Shown here piece by piece: positions 7,691 through 17,266 of a stretch of DNA of 64,000 bases. Source of the DNA: Saccharopolyspora dendranthemae (lineage in GTDB: Bacteria; Actinomycetota; Actinomycetes; Mycobacteriales; Pseudonocardiaceae); the NCBI RefSeq assembly GCF_007829955.1, contig NZ_VIWX01000001.1, positions 1,550,001 to 1,614,000 on the forward strand, given 5' to 3'. Each line of letters begins with the position of its first letter. Positions within the stretch are counted from its first letter, which is position 1. The translations under genes and the position numbers were made by a program. The notes under the pieces were generated by a model that was given only the letters and a program-made list of their open reading frames with translations, was not told the DNA's origin and did no database searches.

Positions 7691-9939
7691 GCACCGAGAA
7701 CAACGGTTCCCTCGACACCTCGCTGGTCGCCGCCGCGGCGGGAGCGCTGGCCGCGATGTGCGCGTCGGCATCGTTCGCCGGTGTCCTCGGCGACCTCCGG
7801 TGGCTGTTTCCCGCCCTGATCACGGTCGTGGCCGTGGTCGGCGCCGGAGTGGTGGGCCGACGTCTGAACTGGCCGAACGTGGGCACGGTCGCCGCCCAGC
7901 TGGTCGTGCTGCTGGTGACGTTGACGGTGTTGTTCGCCGGATCCAGCGCCGTCCTCGGGGTCCTGCCGGGGCCGGCCGCGTTCGCCGAGCTCAGCCGGTT
8001 GCTGGGCGAGACGCGGGAGCTGATCCGCACGGGCGTGCCCCCGGTGGCGGCCGAGCCCCCGCTGCAAGCGCTCGTGAGCCTCGGGCTGGGCATCGTGGCG
8101 CTGCTGGTCGACCTGATCGCGGTGGGCCTGGGCACCCCGGCGGTGACCGGCCTCGTGCTGCTGTGCGTGTTCGCGATCCCGGCGTCGCTGTCGGAGCGGA
8201 TGCTGCCGTGGTGGTCCTTCGCGCTGGGCGGCGCCGGTTACGCGCTACTGCTCGCCTCCGGCGGACATCACCGCAGGTGGCGACGTTACGAGGAGCCCGA
8301 CCGGGTCGCTCGCACGCTGTTCAGCCGGACCACGGCGCTCGTCGCGGGAACCGCCGGGGTCATCGCGGTGCTGGCAGGCACCGTGTTCACCGGCGTGGGT
8401 ACCGAGGGCAGGTTGCCGGGCTCGGTACCCGAGGAGTTCGGCGGCACCGACGGGATCGGCCTCCAGCCGTTCACCTCGCTGCGCGGCCAGCTCAACCGCG
8501 GCCAGGTGGTCGAGCTGTTCCGGGTGCGGGGCCTGCAGCAGGACCACTACCTGCGCGCGTTGACGCTGCGCAAGTTCGACCCGCGCTCCGGATGGCAGCT
8601 CGACGGCCTGACGCAGGGCGTCGATGCGACGGCGCCGCTGCCGCTGCCGGAGGGCACCAGCATCGGGCGCGGCAGGCCCGAGCGGATCGACGTCCAGCCG
8701 ATCGGCTACCGCGATCCGTGGCTGCCGGTGTTCGGCACGCCGGTCGATCTCTCGGGCATGGGCAAGAACTGGCGCTACGACCCGGCCTCCGGGATCGCGT
8801 TCACCCAGACCAACCAGGAGACCCGCCCCTACTCGCAGCAGATCATCGTCCCCGACCCGTCTCCGGACGAGCTGCGCGCGGCGCGGGGGCCGATGCCGAT
8901 CGACCCCGCCTACCTCGACGCCTCCGGGATCTCTCCCGAGGTCGCCGAGCTCGGGAAGCAGCTGACCGCGAACGCTCCCACCGAGTTCGACAAGGCGGTC
9001 GCGCTCAACCGGCACTTCACCGACCCCTCCAACGGGTTCCGGTACGACCTGACCACCGCTCCGTCCACCGGGCAGGACGCGCTGAGCGACTTCCTGTTCC
9101 GGGGCAAGCGCGGGTTCTGCGAGCAGTACGCCTCGTCGATGGCGGTGCTGCTGCGCTCGGTCGGGATCCCGTCGCGGGTCGCGGTCGGATTCACCGCCGG
9201 TTACCAGGACGGCAGCGAGCAGGTCATCACCACCGAGGACGCGCACGCCTGGGTGGAGGCGTACTTCCCCGGCTGGGGCTGGCAGACGTTCGACCCGACG
9301 CCGCTGAGCGACGGCCGCACCGCGCTGCCCCAGTTCCTCGACACGGCGCTCCACCCGCCGCAGGCCGCCGCACCGCTGCCCGGTCAGCCGTTGCCGCCGC
9401 CTGCTCCGGGGGCACCGGTTCCGCCTGCGCCCGGCGCGCAGCCCGACCAGCCCGACGCGCGCGACGTGCCCGAGCAGCGGCGCGAACCCGCGGACCGCGG
9501 CTGGTCGGTGACGGTCCTGGTGCTCCTCGTCCTGCTGCTCTGCGCGGGCGCGGCGGCGCCCTTGGCGGTCCGCGAGATCCGCCGCGGCCAGCGGCTGCAA
9601 GCGATCACCGAGGGCCGGGCGGGCGCGGCGAGCACGGCGTGGCGGGAGGTGCTGGACGAGTTCCTGGACCGCGGTTACCAGCCTCGCGACACCGACACGG
9701 CCCGGCAGCTCGCCGACCGGCTGGTCAAGGACCACGACCTCGACCCCACCGGGGCCGATGCTCTGAATCAGCTGGTCAAGGCCGTCGAACGGGAGTGGTA
9801 CGCGCCGACGTCCGGGACGCAGAGCAGCCTCTCGGAGACGCTGGAGGCGATCACCACGAGCATCCGGCAGAACGCGCCGCTGGACCTGCGCTCCCGGTTG
9901 TTCCCCCGCTCCGCTCTCCCCCCGTGGCGCACCCCGTGA
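7687..9939 (+). CDS. Membrane transglutaminase-like protein (TgpA/DUF3488 type)
   Basis: The GTG at 7687 overlaps the DUF58 stop and gives 750 residues. About six N-terminal membrane helices are followed by an extracytoplasmic transglutaminase-like domain with the Cys-His-Asp triad (Cys478 in GFCEQY, His520 in DAHAWVE, Asp536 in TFDPTP). A Pro/Ala linker, another membrane helix (about 602-625) and a cytoplasmic DUF4129-like tail follow. The fold is papain-like; the substrate is unknown but is likely at the cell envelope. It completes the MoxR-DUF58-transglutaminase operon. Confidence 0.88.
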   Translation: MSTENNGSLDTSLVAAAAGALAAMCASASFAGVLGDLRWLFPALITVVAVVGAGVVGRRLNWPNVGTVAAQLVVLLVTLTVLFAGSSAVLGVLPGPAAFAELSRLLGETRELIRTGVPPVAAEPPLQALVSLGLGIVALLVDLIAVGLGTPAVTGLVLLCVFAIPASLSERMLPWWSFALGGAGYALLLASGGHHRRWRRYEEPDRVARTLFSRTTALVAGTAGVIAVLAGTVFTGVGTEGRLPGSVPEEFGGTDGIGLQPFTSLRGQLNRGQVVELFRVRGLQQDHYLRALTLRKFDPRSGWQLDGLTQGVDATAPLPLPEGTSIGRGRPERIDVQPIGYRDPWLPVFGTPVDLSGMGKNWRYDPASGIAFTQTNQETRPYSQQIIVPDPSPDELRAARGPMPIDPAYLDASGISPEVAELGKQLTANAPTEFDKAVALNRHFTDPSNGFRYDLTTAPSTGQDALSDFLFRGKRGFCEQYASSMAVLLRSVGIPSRVAVGFTAGYQDGSEQVITTEDAHAWVEAYFPGWGWQTFDPTPLSDGRTALPQFLDTALHPPQAAAPLPGQPLPPPAPGAPVPPAPGAQPDQPDARDVPEQRREPADRGWSVTVLVLLVLLLCAGAAAPLAVREIRRGQRLQAITEGRAGAASTAWREVLDEFLDRGYQPRDTDTARQLADRLVKDHDLDPTGADALNQLVKAVEREWYAPTSGTQSSLSETLEAITTSIRQNAPLDLRSRLFPRSALPPWRTP

Positions 9940-9945
9940 GCTGAG

Positions 9946-9984
9946 ACGAGGGACGGGCTTCCGGCGTGAACGCCCGTCCCTCGT
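9946..9984. terminator. Bidirectional hairpin terminator
   Basis: ACGAGGGACGGGC pairs perfectly with GCCCGTCCCTCGT across a 13-base loop. It lies between the end of the transglutaminase gene and the convergent DUF3040 gene. Confidence 0.75.
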
Positions 9985-10050
9985 TCGTGCGAGCAGACGA
10001 CGATCGCCGCCGGGTCGTGGAAGACCCGGCGGCGATCGCGTTTCAGCGTC

Positions 10051-10464
10051 CTACTGTTCGAAGCGCTTGCGGAAGCGCTCCTCCATGCGTTGAGCGAGCG
10101 AGCCTCGCGGGGAGGCGTTGCCCGAGCCCCGCTTCGGCTTCTCGCCGCCGCCGTTGTCCGTCGCCTCGGCGTCATCGCCGCCACCGCGCAACGCGAACAG
10201 AACGATCATTGCTCCGCCGAACATCACGAGGAAGCCGACCACGCTCAGCACCGGGATCTCCGCCGGACGCAGGGCGGGAATCACCGCGCCGACGACCAGC
10301 AGCGCAAGGCCCAGCACGAACACGGCGATGCCCTGCAAACGCCGACGTCGGGATGGGCGTTGTAGCCGTCCTCCGCGCACGGTGGAGGCGAACTTGGGGT
10401 CCTCGGCGTAGAGCGCGCGCTCGATCTGCTCGAGCTGTCGCTGCTCGTGCTCGGAGAGTGGCAT
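10051..10464 (-). CDS. DUF3040 small membrane protein
   Basis: The product has 137 residues and begins MPLSEHEQRQLEQIERAL, the typical opening of actinobacterial DUF3040 proteins. Two membrane helices are at about 44-62 and 68-92, and the C-terminal tail is polar and basic. The ATG at 10464 was chosen over a longer frame because AGGAGGAG precedes it and homology starts there. Members often lie near mraZ in actinobacteria. No function is known; membrane location is inferred. Confidence 0.85.
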   Translation of the reverse strand: MPLSEHEQRQLEQIERALYAEDPKFASTVRGGRLQRPSRRRRLQGIAVFVLGLALLVVGAVIPALRPAEIPVLSVVGFLVMFGGAMIVLFALRGGGDDAEATDNGGGEKPKRGSGNASPRGSLAQRMEERFRKRFEQ

Positions 10465-10756
10465 GACTCCTCCTCCGGCACAGGTTCTCGGTGGCGCCGG
10501 GCTTGCCGACCGGCGAACGCTTGGGGGCGTCACCTTTGAGGATACGGTTCCGGCGACGCGACGACTACCCGGTCCGGCCACCGGAAACTGCGACGTTGCG
10601 GACAACGTCGGATCCGGGACGTGATCGTCTTCGCCGACGACGTCAACGACCAGCGGTAATCAGCCGTGGCACCGAGGGTAGTCGCAGTAGGTGATCATTT
10701 TGTCACCCCTACGGCCGATCGTCGAAATTTCTGAAACGGCTCGGTTCGCCCGGCTC
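10465..10756. other. Intergenic region without a recognised gene
   Basis: These 290 bases separate the methyltransferase stop from the DUF3040 start, both on the minus strand. A perfect inverted repeat CGACGTTG/CAACGTCG lies near 10592-10611. A smaller one, GGTGA/TCACC, lies near 10690-10707. Either could be a terminator or operator. No convincing short gene was seen. Confidence 0.45.
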
Positions 10757-11485
10757 TCAGCGGGGCTTGCGGGCGACCGCGTGCAACCGGGTGGCGATGT
10801 CGCGCAGCGGCGATCGGGTCGCGGCGACCTGCTCCAGCTCCGCGACGACGTCGGCGGTGCGCGGGTTGTCGTCGGTCACCGAGCCAGGCACGAGGTCGCT
10901 GAGCGCCCCCTGCCCCTGGATGAGCTCGACCGTGAACCCGCCCGCGTTCAGGACCCGCTCCAGGCCGCCGCTGTCGAACCGGCGCTGCAACGTCTCCGAG
11001 CCGGCGTCGAGGACGCCGTCGGCGTCCTCGAGCAGCCGCAGCGCCTCGCCTACCCGACCGGCCAGAGCTCGAGCCAGGACCGCCGCGTAGCGGTTGGCGA
11101 CCAGCACCGACACCGCCCCGCCGGGAGCCGTTGAGGCGGCCAGCGCCGCGATGGCGGCGTCGAGGTCGTCGACGACCTCCAGCAGGCCGTGCGCGAGGAC
11201 GAGGTCCGCACCACCGTCCGGGCTCAGCGCGGCCAGCGCCTCGGTGTCGCCCTGCAGCGGGGTGACCTGGTCGGCGACCCCGGCGTCCTCGGCGCGGCGC
11301 TGCAGGGTGGCCAGCGCGTTGGGACTGGGATCGATGACGGTCACCGCGCAGCCCGCCTCGGCGAGGGGCACCGCCCACACTCCGCTGCCGCCGCCGACGT
11401 CGAGCACGCGCGGTCGGCGGCCGAGCCGCTGCGCCGCATCGGCGATCTCGGTTTCCAGCACCTGGTGGACGGCGTCCGATCTCAT
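10757..11485 (-). CDS. SAM-dependent methyltransferase
   Basis: The product is 242 residues from the ATG at 11485 (MRSDAVHQVLE). The Rossmann-type motif I is RVLDVGGGSGVWAVPLA and the acidic motif II is VTVIDPS, so it binds S-adenosylmethionine. The remaining pattern is that of class I small-molecule or tRNA-modifying methyltransferases, without a specific signature. It is divergent from parA, and the substrate is unknown. Confidence 0.8.
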   Translation of the reverse strand: MRSDAVHQVLETEIADAAQRLGRRPRVLDVGGGSGVWAVPLAEAGCAVTVIDPSPNALATLQRRAEDAGVADQVTPLQGDTEALAALSPDGGADLVLAHGLLEVVDDLDAAIAALAASTAPGGAVSVLVANRYAAVLARALAGRVGEALRLLEDADGVLDAGSETLQRRFDSGGLERVLNAGGFTVELIQGQGALSDLVPGSVTDDNPRTADVVAELEQVAATRSPLRDIATRLHAVARKPR

Positions 11486-11601
11486 GGCCAAGAGCGTAAT
11501 GCCGGGTTGGGCGCTGTTCGCAGCGGCGTGCCGCGGAAATGCGCGCGGGCAAAAGACGGCCAGCACTGCTCATGCTCGTCCCGGTTCCGTAGGCTACGAG
11601 C

Positions 11602-12441
11602 GTGCAGACGGTTGCGGTGCTGAGTCTCAAGGGTGGCGTGGGCAAGACGACCGTGGTGCTCGGGCTCGCCTCAGCGGCCATGCGGCGCGGGGTTCGCACG
11701 CTGGTGGTCGATCTCGACCCGCAGTGCAACGCCACCGCCGCTCTCGAACCGGAGAAGACCGCGAAGGGCCTCACCGACGTGCTGGCCGATCCGAGCCCCG
11801 AGGTGCTGCGCGCCGCTGTGACGAGCAGCTCCTGGGGCGACGAGGTCGACGTGCTGGTCGGTTCCGAGGACGCGGAGGATCTCAACGGCCACCAGCCCGA
11901 CGGAGGGCACCTGTCGCGCCTGCAGGACGCGCTGTCCGAATTGGACGAACTGATCGCCGAGGGCCAGCTCCCCTACCAGCTGGTGCTGCTGGACTGCCCG
12001 CCGTCGCTGGGACGGCTGACCCGGTCGGCGCTGGTGGCCGCGGACCGCGCGCTGCTGGTGACCGAGCCGACGATCTTCGCGGTGTCGGGTGTGCAGCGCG
12101 CTTTCGAAGCGGTCCAGGCCGAACGCGCCAACAACCCCGACCTGCAGCCGCTGGGAGTGGTGGTCAACCGGGTGCGGCCGAGGTCGCACGAGCACCAGTA
12201 CCGCATCGACGAGCTCCGCGACATCTTCGGCCCGCTGGTGATGCCGGTCGCCCTGCCGGATCGGCTCGCGGTCCAGCAGGCCCAGGGAGCGTGCATGCCG
12301 ATCCACCAGTGGGGAACGCCGGGCGCTCGCGAGGTCTCGCTGGCGTTCAACCTGATCCTCGCCCGCACCTTGCGCTCCGGCCGGATCCGCCGCCCCGAGC
12401 CCGAGGACGAGGAAGAGGACTTCGTCGAGGAAGCCGAGTGA
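11602..12441 (+). CDS. Orphan ParA/MinD-type ATPase
   Basis: The product is 279 residues with GTG start. The deviant Walker A motif KGGVGKTT is at about 10-17, followed by the switch DLDPQCNAT and Walker B LVLLDCPPS. These are ParA-family hallmarks. No parB or centromere-like repeat lies nearby, so it is more likely a cargo-positioning or regulatory ParA than a partition ATPase. The C-terminus is a strongly acidic tail. It ends four bases before nei, which suggests co-transcription. Confidence 0.85.
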   Translation: MQTVAVLSLKGGVGKTTVVLGLASAAMRRGVRTLVVDLDPQCNATAALEPEKTAKGLTDVLADPSPEVLRAAVTSSSWGDEVDVLVGSEDAEDLNGHQPDGGHLSRLQDALSELDELIAEGQLPYQLVLLDCPPSLGRLTRSALVAADRALLVTEPTIFAVSGVQRAFEAVQAERANNPDLQPLGVVVNRVRPRSHEHQYRIDELRDIFGPLVMPVALPDRLAVQQAQGACMPIHQWGTPGAREVSLAFNLILARTLRSGRIRRPEPEDEEEDFVEEAE

Positions 12442-12445
12442 CCCG

Positions 12446-13225
12446 GTGCCCGAGGGCGACACGGTCTTCCTCGCCTGCCACCGGCTGAACGAAGCGCTCG
12501 CCGGGCGGGAGCTGATCCGCGGTGAGATCCGCCACCCCCGACTGTCCACTGTGGAGTTCGCCGGCCGGGTGGTGCGCGAAGTCGTCCCGGTGGGCAAGCA
12601 CCTGCTGATCCGCTTCGAAGGCGGCCGCACGCTGCACAACCACCTGCGGATGGACGGCGCCTGGCACCTGTACCCGCCGGGCGGCCGGTGGCGGCGCCCC
12701 GGGCACCAGGCGCGCGCGGTCCTGGCGACGACCGATCAGGTCGCGGTCGGTTTCGCGCTGCACGACCTGCGCTGGCTGCCCACCTCGCGCGAGCCCGAGC
12801 TGATCGGCCATCTCGGCCCGGACCTGCTGTCGCCGGACTGGGGCCCGGAGCGGGAAGCCGAGGCGGTGCGGAGGCTCACCGCGGAGCCGGACCGCGAACT
12901 CGGCCAGGCCCTCATGGACCAGCGGATCGTGGCAGGCATCGGCAACCTCTACGCGACGGAGATCTGCTTCCTGCTCGGCCGCTCCCCCTCGGCCCCGGTG
13001 TCAGAGGTCGACGCCGGCCGGGCGATCCGGCTCGGGCACGACCTGCTGCACCGCAACGCCTGGCGGCCGGAGCAGATCACGACCAAGAGCCTCCGCCGCG
13101 GCGACCAGCACTGGGTGTACGGCAGGAGGGCCTGCTTGCGCTGCGGAAACCCGGTCCAGCGCGGGAGGCTGGGGACGCCGCCGGACGACCGGGTCAGCTA
13201 CCGCTGCCCGCGCTGCCAGCCCTGA
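12446..13225 (+). CDS. nei: Fpg/Nei-family DNA glycosylase (endonuclease VIII type)
   Basis: The product is 259 residues starting PEGD after a GTG initiator. In this family Pro2 is the Schiff-base nucleophile and Glu3 assists it. The middle holds the H2TH segment (ALMDQRIVAGIGNLYATEICF) and the end holds a four-cysteine zinc finger (CLRCGN ... YRCPRC). The MPEGDTV opening is typical of Nei rather than Fpg. The enzyme removes oxidised pyrimidines and nicks the strand by beta,delta-elimination. It is probably co-transcribed with the ParA gene. Confidence 0.9.
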   Translation: MPEGDTVFLACHRLNEALAGRELIRGEIRHPRLSTVEFAGRVVREVVPVGKHLLIRFEGGRTLHNHLRMDGAWHLYPPGGRWRRPGHQARAVLATTDQVAVGFALHDLRWLPTSREPELIGHLGPDLLSPDWGPEREAEAVRRLTAEPDRELGQALMDQRIVAGIGNLYATEICFLLGRSPSAPVSEVDAGRAIRLGHDLLHRNAWRPEQITTKSLRRGDQHWVYGRRACLRCGNPVQRGRLGTPPDDRVSYRCPRCQP

Positions 13226-13251
13226 GCGCGGAGCGCCTCGACCTCACCCGT

Positions 13252-13321
13252 GGGCGGTTGTGGTCCGAACTGACCGGACGTAGTGGACATTGATCATGGA
13301 CGGTTCGGACCAGAACCGCCC
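13252..13321. repeat. 70-bp palindromic element, copy 3 (likely bidirectional terminator)
   Basis: Arms of 21 bases (GGGCGGTTgTGGTCCGAAC and its complement, two mismatches) flank a 28-base centre containing GGACATTGATCATGG. Length and centre match the copy at 581-650, although the arm bases have diverged with compensating changes. It lies between convergent nei and the permease gene. Confidence 0.7.
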
Positions 13322-13331
13322 GGGGCCACCC

Positions 13332-14609
13332 TCACGCGACGTCGCGGACGTCGCGGACGTCGGCCAGGTTCCGCAGCAGCGGGTAGACGATGACGATCCC
13401 GATCGATCCCCAGACCAGGCCCGTGATCCGGAGGTCGCCGACGCTGAGCGTCAGGTCGCCGACCCCCGCGATGACGGCCGTGCCCAGCACGGCGAGGTTG
13501 ACCGGGTCCGCGAAGTCGACGCGGGCGTCGAGCCAGATGCGAACTCCGACCAGGGCCAGCATCCCGAACAGCACCAGCGTGGCACCGCCGAGCACGCCCA
13601 TCGGGACCGTGTTGATCAGCGCGGAGAGCTTCGGCGAGAACGACAGCACGATCGCCGCCACGGCAGCCACGAAGCAGGAGGCCGTGGAGTAGACGCGGGT
13701 CGCCGCCATGACACCGATGTTAGCCGCGTAGCTGCTCACCGCCGAGCCGCCGGCCGAACCCGACAGCATCGTGGCGAGCCCGCCACCGATGAGCGCGTCA
13801 CCGACGTAGGGGTCGAGGTCGCGCCCGGACACGGCGGCGACCGCCTTGAGGTGCGCGACGTGCTCGGCGACCAGCACTATCGCCAGCGGCAGCACGAACG
13901 GGACCACCGAGACGTGCACCTGCGGTGTGATCAGCTGCGGGAACCCGATCCACGGCGCCTCGGCCAGCCTGGCGACCCGCTCGGGCACGAGCTGCCCCAT
14001 CGTCGCCGCGTACACCCAGCCGACCAGGACGCCGATCAGCACTGCGGCGCGGCCCGCCATGCCCCTGCTGATCACCGTCAGCAGGACGACGGTTCCCAGC
14101 GTCAGGGCGGCCGGAACCCGCTGCTGATCGAAGGAGGAGACGGACTGCGGGGCGAGGCTCAGGCCGATCATGAGCACGATCGCGCCCGTGACCACCGGCG
14201 GCATCGCGGTCTCCAGCAACCGCACGCCCAGCGCCTTGACGGCCACGCCGAAGGCCAGCACCACGAGACCGACCACCATGATCCCGCCCAGCAGCGCGGC
14301 CGGGCCCGCGCCGACCTCGCTGACCGCGGCGCTCATCGGCACCACGAAGGCCACCGACGAGCCGAGGTAGCTGGGCACCCGGTTGCGGGTGATCACGAGG
14401 AACAGCAGGGTGCCGACGCCGGAGAGCAGCAGTGTGGTGGCGACCGGGAACCCGGTCAGCAGCGGGACCAGCGTGGTGGTGCCGAACATCGCGAACAGGT
14501 GCTGCACGCCGAAACCGATGGTGAGCGGCCAGCTCAGCCGTTCCTCGGAGGTGACGACGGAATCGCGCGGCAGGCGTCGACCGTTGCCGTGCACGGCCCA
14601 CAACGCCAC
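13332..14609 (-). CDS. NCS2-family nucleobase (uracil/xanthine) permease
   Basis: The product is 425 residues with about 14 hydrophobic segments. It starts MALWAVHGNGRR, a common opening in actinobacterial members. The QH motif of helix 1 (GVQHLFAMFG), the Glu-containing helix 8 segment (AEHVAHLKAV) and the Gly/Ser-rich signature after it (GSAGGSAVSSYAANIG) are all present. It imports a nucleobase by proton symport. Uracil or a purine cannot be separated by eye. A good promoter lies at 14673-14700. Confidence 0.88.
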   Translation of the reverse strand: MALWAVHGNGRRLPRDSVVTSEERLSWPLTIGFGVQHLFAMFGTTTLVPLLTGFPVATTLLLSGVGTLLFLVITRNRVPSYLGSSVAFVVPMSAAVSEVGAGPAALLGGIMVVGLVVLAFGVAVKALGVRLLETAMPPVVTGAIVLMIGLSLAPQSVSSFDQQRVPAALTLGTVVLLTVISRGMAGRAAVLIGVLVGWVYAATMGQLVPERVARLAEAPWIGFPQLITPQVHVSVVPFVLPLAIVLVAEHVAHLKAVAAVSGRDLDPYVGDALIGGGLATMLSGSAGGSAVSSYAANIGVMAATRVYSTASCFVAAVAAIVLSFSPKLSALINTVPMGVLGGATLVLFGMLALVGVRIWLDARVDFADPVNLAVLGTAVIAGVGDLTLSVGDLRITGLVWGSIGIVIVYPLLRNLADVRDVRDVA

Positions 14610-14672
14610 ATTGGCCTCCCCGAGCCACCCGTTCGGGCGGACAAACTGTCACGGCATGTGATGACTGGGGAA

Positions 14673-14700
14673 AGATTACTATTCGGCATCACGCAATCAA
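14673..14700 (-). promoter_or_regulatory. Candidate promoter of the permease gene
   Basis: On the minus strand TTGATT and TAATCT are separated by 16 bases, about 65 bases upstream of the permease start. The flanking stretch is AT-rich for this genome and includes TAGT/ACTA half-sites near 14717-14735, which may bind a regulator. Confidence 0.5.
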
Positions 14701-14769
14701 GTCACCCGGCCCGTCGATAGTAAAAATATTGACTACCGCTAGTGATCTCGTTGCAGCGTGTGGTGAAAA

Positions 14770-15582
14770 TCAGTGCTGAGCGGACCCGTCCGCTTCGCCG
14801 AAGACCTCGCGCATCCCGACGGCGAGACCGGCCAACCGGTCCGTCGCGTCCTGCAGCAGGTGCCGCTGCTCGCCCGCACCGCTCGACGCGACCGCCCGCC
14901 CTGCGGCCGCGACCACACCGCCGTAGCTCGACACGCCCTCGTCCAGCTCGGCCCGCAGCCGGTCGACGGCGGCCTTGAGCTCGCTCTGCTCCGCCGGGGG
15001 CGCGTAACGCATCGCCGACTCCACGGCGACCAAGCGCTGACCGCCCCGGCGCAGCTCCGCAGCAGCGGCGTCCGCCGTCGCGCGCGCCTCGGCGGCCGAC
15101 GCACCCGCACCGGCCGAGGTGAGCTCGGCCAGCGCGGCGTTGAGCGTCTGCTCCGCTTCCCGCAGCCGCTGCATGGGCGGCCGTGCCACCGAACCGGGTG
15201 CGGGCAGCAGCTCGGAGGCGCTGGGCTCCGGTAGCGGCGTGTTCTTGAGCTTCCGGTACTTCAACCCGGCGCTCACCGCGCCGACGCCGCCGGCCACGGC
15301 GACGCCGCCCAGGCCGACCGCGGCGGTCTCCCCGGCCCACTGCCAGAAGAAGACCGAATCCACGATCGGCGTCATCCACGAGGTGACGGCACCGAGCCCG
15401 AAAACGCCCGCCGTGGTGGCGCTGGTGCCTGCGACCCGCTTGGCGGCCTTCCGGCGCCGGACCAACCGAGCGCGGGGATCGCGCCAGTCGGCCCACTTGC
15501 GGCGCACCTCGGTCGCGACAGGCCCGCGCAGCGTGTCCAGGGCGACCTCGCCCCACTGCGCGAGCTCGCGTTTCCGGGACAT
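14770..15582 (-). CDS. PspM-like membrane partner of PspA (Rv2743c-type)
   Basis: The product is 270 residues. It has a basic N-terminus, two membrane helices (about 50-70 and 86-106) and an Ala/Glu-rich coiled-coil-prone C-terminal half. Its place directly after pspA in a clgR-pspA-pspM order matches the envelope-stress locus of mycobacteria, where PspM tethers PspA to the membrane. The gene starts 20 bases after pspA. Identity rests on topology and synteny. Confidence 0.75.
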   Translation of the reverse strand: MSRKRELAQWGEVALDTLRGPVATEVRRKWADWRDPRARLVRRRKAAKRVAGTSATTAGVFGLGAVTSWMTPIVDSVFFWQWAGETAAVGLGGVAVAGGVGAVSAGLKYRKLKNTPLPEPSASELLPAPGSVARPPMQRLREAEQTLNAALAELTSAGAGASAAEARATADAAAAELRRGGQRLVAVESAMRYAPPAEQSELKAAVDRLRAELDEGVSSYGGVVAAAGRAVASSGAGEQRHLLQDATDRLAGLAVGMREVFGEADGSAQH

Positions 15583-15602
15583 GGTGCTGCCTCCGCCTCG
15601 AC

Positions 15603-16430
15603 TCAGGCCTGGTCCGCCTGCGGCTTCTCCTGCTTCTGGGTTTCCGCAGGGGTCTGCTCGCCGCTGGAGAGCTGCTGCTGCGATCCGCCGGTGACCTGCT
15701 TCTGGTCGCCGCCGCCCATGGAAGCGCGGAGCTGCGCGAGGCGGTTGGATCCGGCCGCGTCGACGGAGGCCTGCTCGACCTCCATCATCCGGCCCTGCAC
15801 GCTGTTCTGCGCCAGCTCGGCCTCACCCAGTGCGGTGGTGTAGCGCTGCTCGATCTTGTCCCGGACCTCGTTCAGCGAAGGCGTGTTGCCCGGCGCGGCG
15901 ACCTCGGTCATCGACTTCATCGACGCCGAGACCTGCTCCTGCATCTTGGCCTGCTCCAGCTGGCTGAGCAGCTTGGTGCGCTCGGCGATCTTCTGCTGCA
16001 GGACCTGCGCGTTGCGCTCGACGGCCTGCTTGGCCTGCTCGGCCTGGCCCAGCGACTGGTCGTGCAGCGTCTTGAGGTCCTCGACGCCCTGCTCCGCGCT
16101 GACCAGCTGGCTGGCCAGCTGCGTCGCGGTCTCCTCGTACTTCGCGGCCTTGGTCTCGTCGCCTTCGGAGCGGGCCTGGTCGGCCATGACCAGCGCCTGC
16201 TTGGCCGAGGACTGCAGCTTCTCGACCTCGCCGAGCTGCCGGTTCAGCTTCATCTCCAGCTGACGCTGGTTGCCGATCACCGAGGCAGCCTGCTGGGAGA
16301 GGGCCTGGTGCTGACGTTGTGCCTCTTCGATGGCCTGCTGGATCTGCACCTTAGGGTCTGCGTGCTCGTCGACCTTCGACGAGAAGGACGCCATCAGGTA
16401 CTTCCAGGCCTTCACGAACGGGTTGGCCAT
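15603..16430 (-). CDS. pspA: Phage-shock protein A / IM30-like membrane-stress protein
   Basis: The product is 275 residues from the ATG at 16430 ([16 protein letters not shown]). The N-terminal amphipathic helix is followed by a long coiled coil typical of PspA/Vipp1, then a Gln-rich tail. PspA coats damaged membrane and supports its integrity. An upstream in-frame Met was rejected because family homology and an AGGAGG site point to 16430. It lies between clgR and pspM as in mycobacteria. Confidence 0.93.
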   Translation of the reverse strand: MANPFVKAWKYLMASFSSKVDEHADPKVQIQQAIEEAQRQHQALSQQAASVIGNQRQLEMKLNRQLGEVEKLQSSAKQALVMADQARSEGDETKAAKYEETATQLASQLVSAEQGVEDLKTLHDQSLGQAEQAKQAVERNAQVLQQKIAERTKLLSQLEQAKMQEQVSASMKSMTEVAAPGNTPSLNEVRDKIEQRYTTALGEAELAQNSVQGRMMEVEQASVDAAGSNRLAQLRASMGGGDQKQVTGGSQQQLSSGEQTPAETQKQEKPQADQA

Positions 16431-16742
16431 CTCCTCCGCCTGCCTTCTTTCCGCTTGCCTGCCACGTGGCACTGCGAGCCGTCTGCCCCCAGCCGATCTC
16501 TACGCCGATACAACGCGTCAAGAGCCTCGGCTGGTTCCATCGTGTCAGGTAGTTGTGTCCGCTTCCACCAAACACGGCAGATCTCCGGGTATTTCCCGGA
16601 CCACTGTTCATTGATCGAACCAGTCTCGCCCCCACGACGCCGCTCCGGGGGCATAACGGACACGGAACCGTGATCAACACGAACACCGACGCCCCGCGCG
16701 CCAGTGGGCACGCGGGGCGCTCGGAGGTGTCGTCTTAGTCGT
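16431..16742. other. clgR-pspA intergenic region
   Basis: These 312 bases contain a hairpin with arms CGCCCCGCG/CGCGGGGCG (16690-16719), just downstream of clgR and probably its terminator. The rest must hold the pspA promoter; a TTGACG hexamer on the minus strand near 16520-16525 is a weak -35 candidate. No gene was seen. Confidence 0.5.
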
Positions 16743-17168
16743 TCAGGCGGCCACTACCTGCTTGCGCACCGGAGCGCTGATGCGCTGGCTGAGCACCGGC
16801 TGCAGCCCCGCGCGGGACGAGCCGTCGTCGGCGAACTGCTCGTCGGAGAGCTCGGCACCGAGAAGGCTCGGCACCAGCTGACCACCGTCGATGTCGGCCG
16901 TGGCGGGCTGCTCGACGACGGATGGCACGACCATCGTCCCGTCGAGGTCACCGGCAACGGTCACCAGCAGCTCAGGCAGCGGCAGGTCCAAGGCATCACA
17001 GATCGAGGACAGCAGCTCGCTGGACGCCTCCTTGCGGCCCCGTTCGACCTCGGACAGGTATCCGAGGCTCACTCGGGCAGCGCGCGAAACGTCCCGCAAG
17101 GTCCGAGACTGTGCGGTCCGGGCGCGGCGCAGCCGTTCACCGACCGCCTCCCGCAACAATACGGTCAT
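16743..17168 (-). CDS. clgR: ClgR-like XRE transcriptional regulator
   Basis: The product is 141 residues. A Cro/C1-type helix-turn-helix (about 10-65, with [16 protein letters not shown]) is followed by a variable acidic middle and a C-terminus ending in Val-Ala-Ala. ClgR activates the Clp protease and psp genes in actinobacteria, and its hydrophobic end makes it a Clp substrate. Position upstream of pspA-pspM and near pgsA matches Rv2745c. A candidate operator is at 17267-17283. Confidence 0.88.
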   Translation of the reverse strand: MTVLLREAVGERLRRARTAQSRTLRDVSRAARVSLGYLSEVERGRKEASSELLSSICDALDLPLPELLVTVAGDLDGTMVVPSVVEQPATADIDGGQLVPSLLGAELSDEQFADDGSSRAGLQPVLSQRISAPVRKQVVAA

Positions 17169-17266
17169 CGCGCGCCTCCCTTCCTTCGTCGCCTTCCGCG
17201 TGCACTACGCGTGAACGCCCCCTACGTTACTCATCGATGGGCCCGAACGAGAACGATCGAGCCGAA

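Noticed and set aside
13290..14720. Long plus-strand open frame (476 codons) over the permease gene
   Set aside because: It is rich in His, Arg, Asp and Gln with no domain, and is the antisense shadow of the NCS2 permease. High-GC genes produce many such frames.
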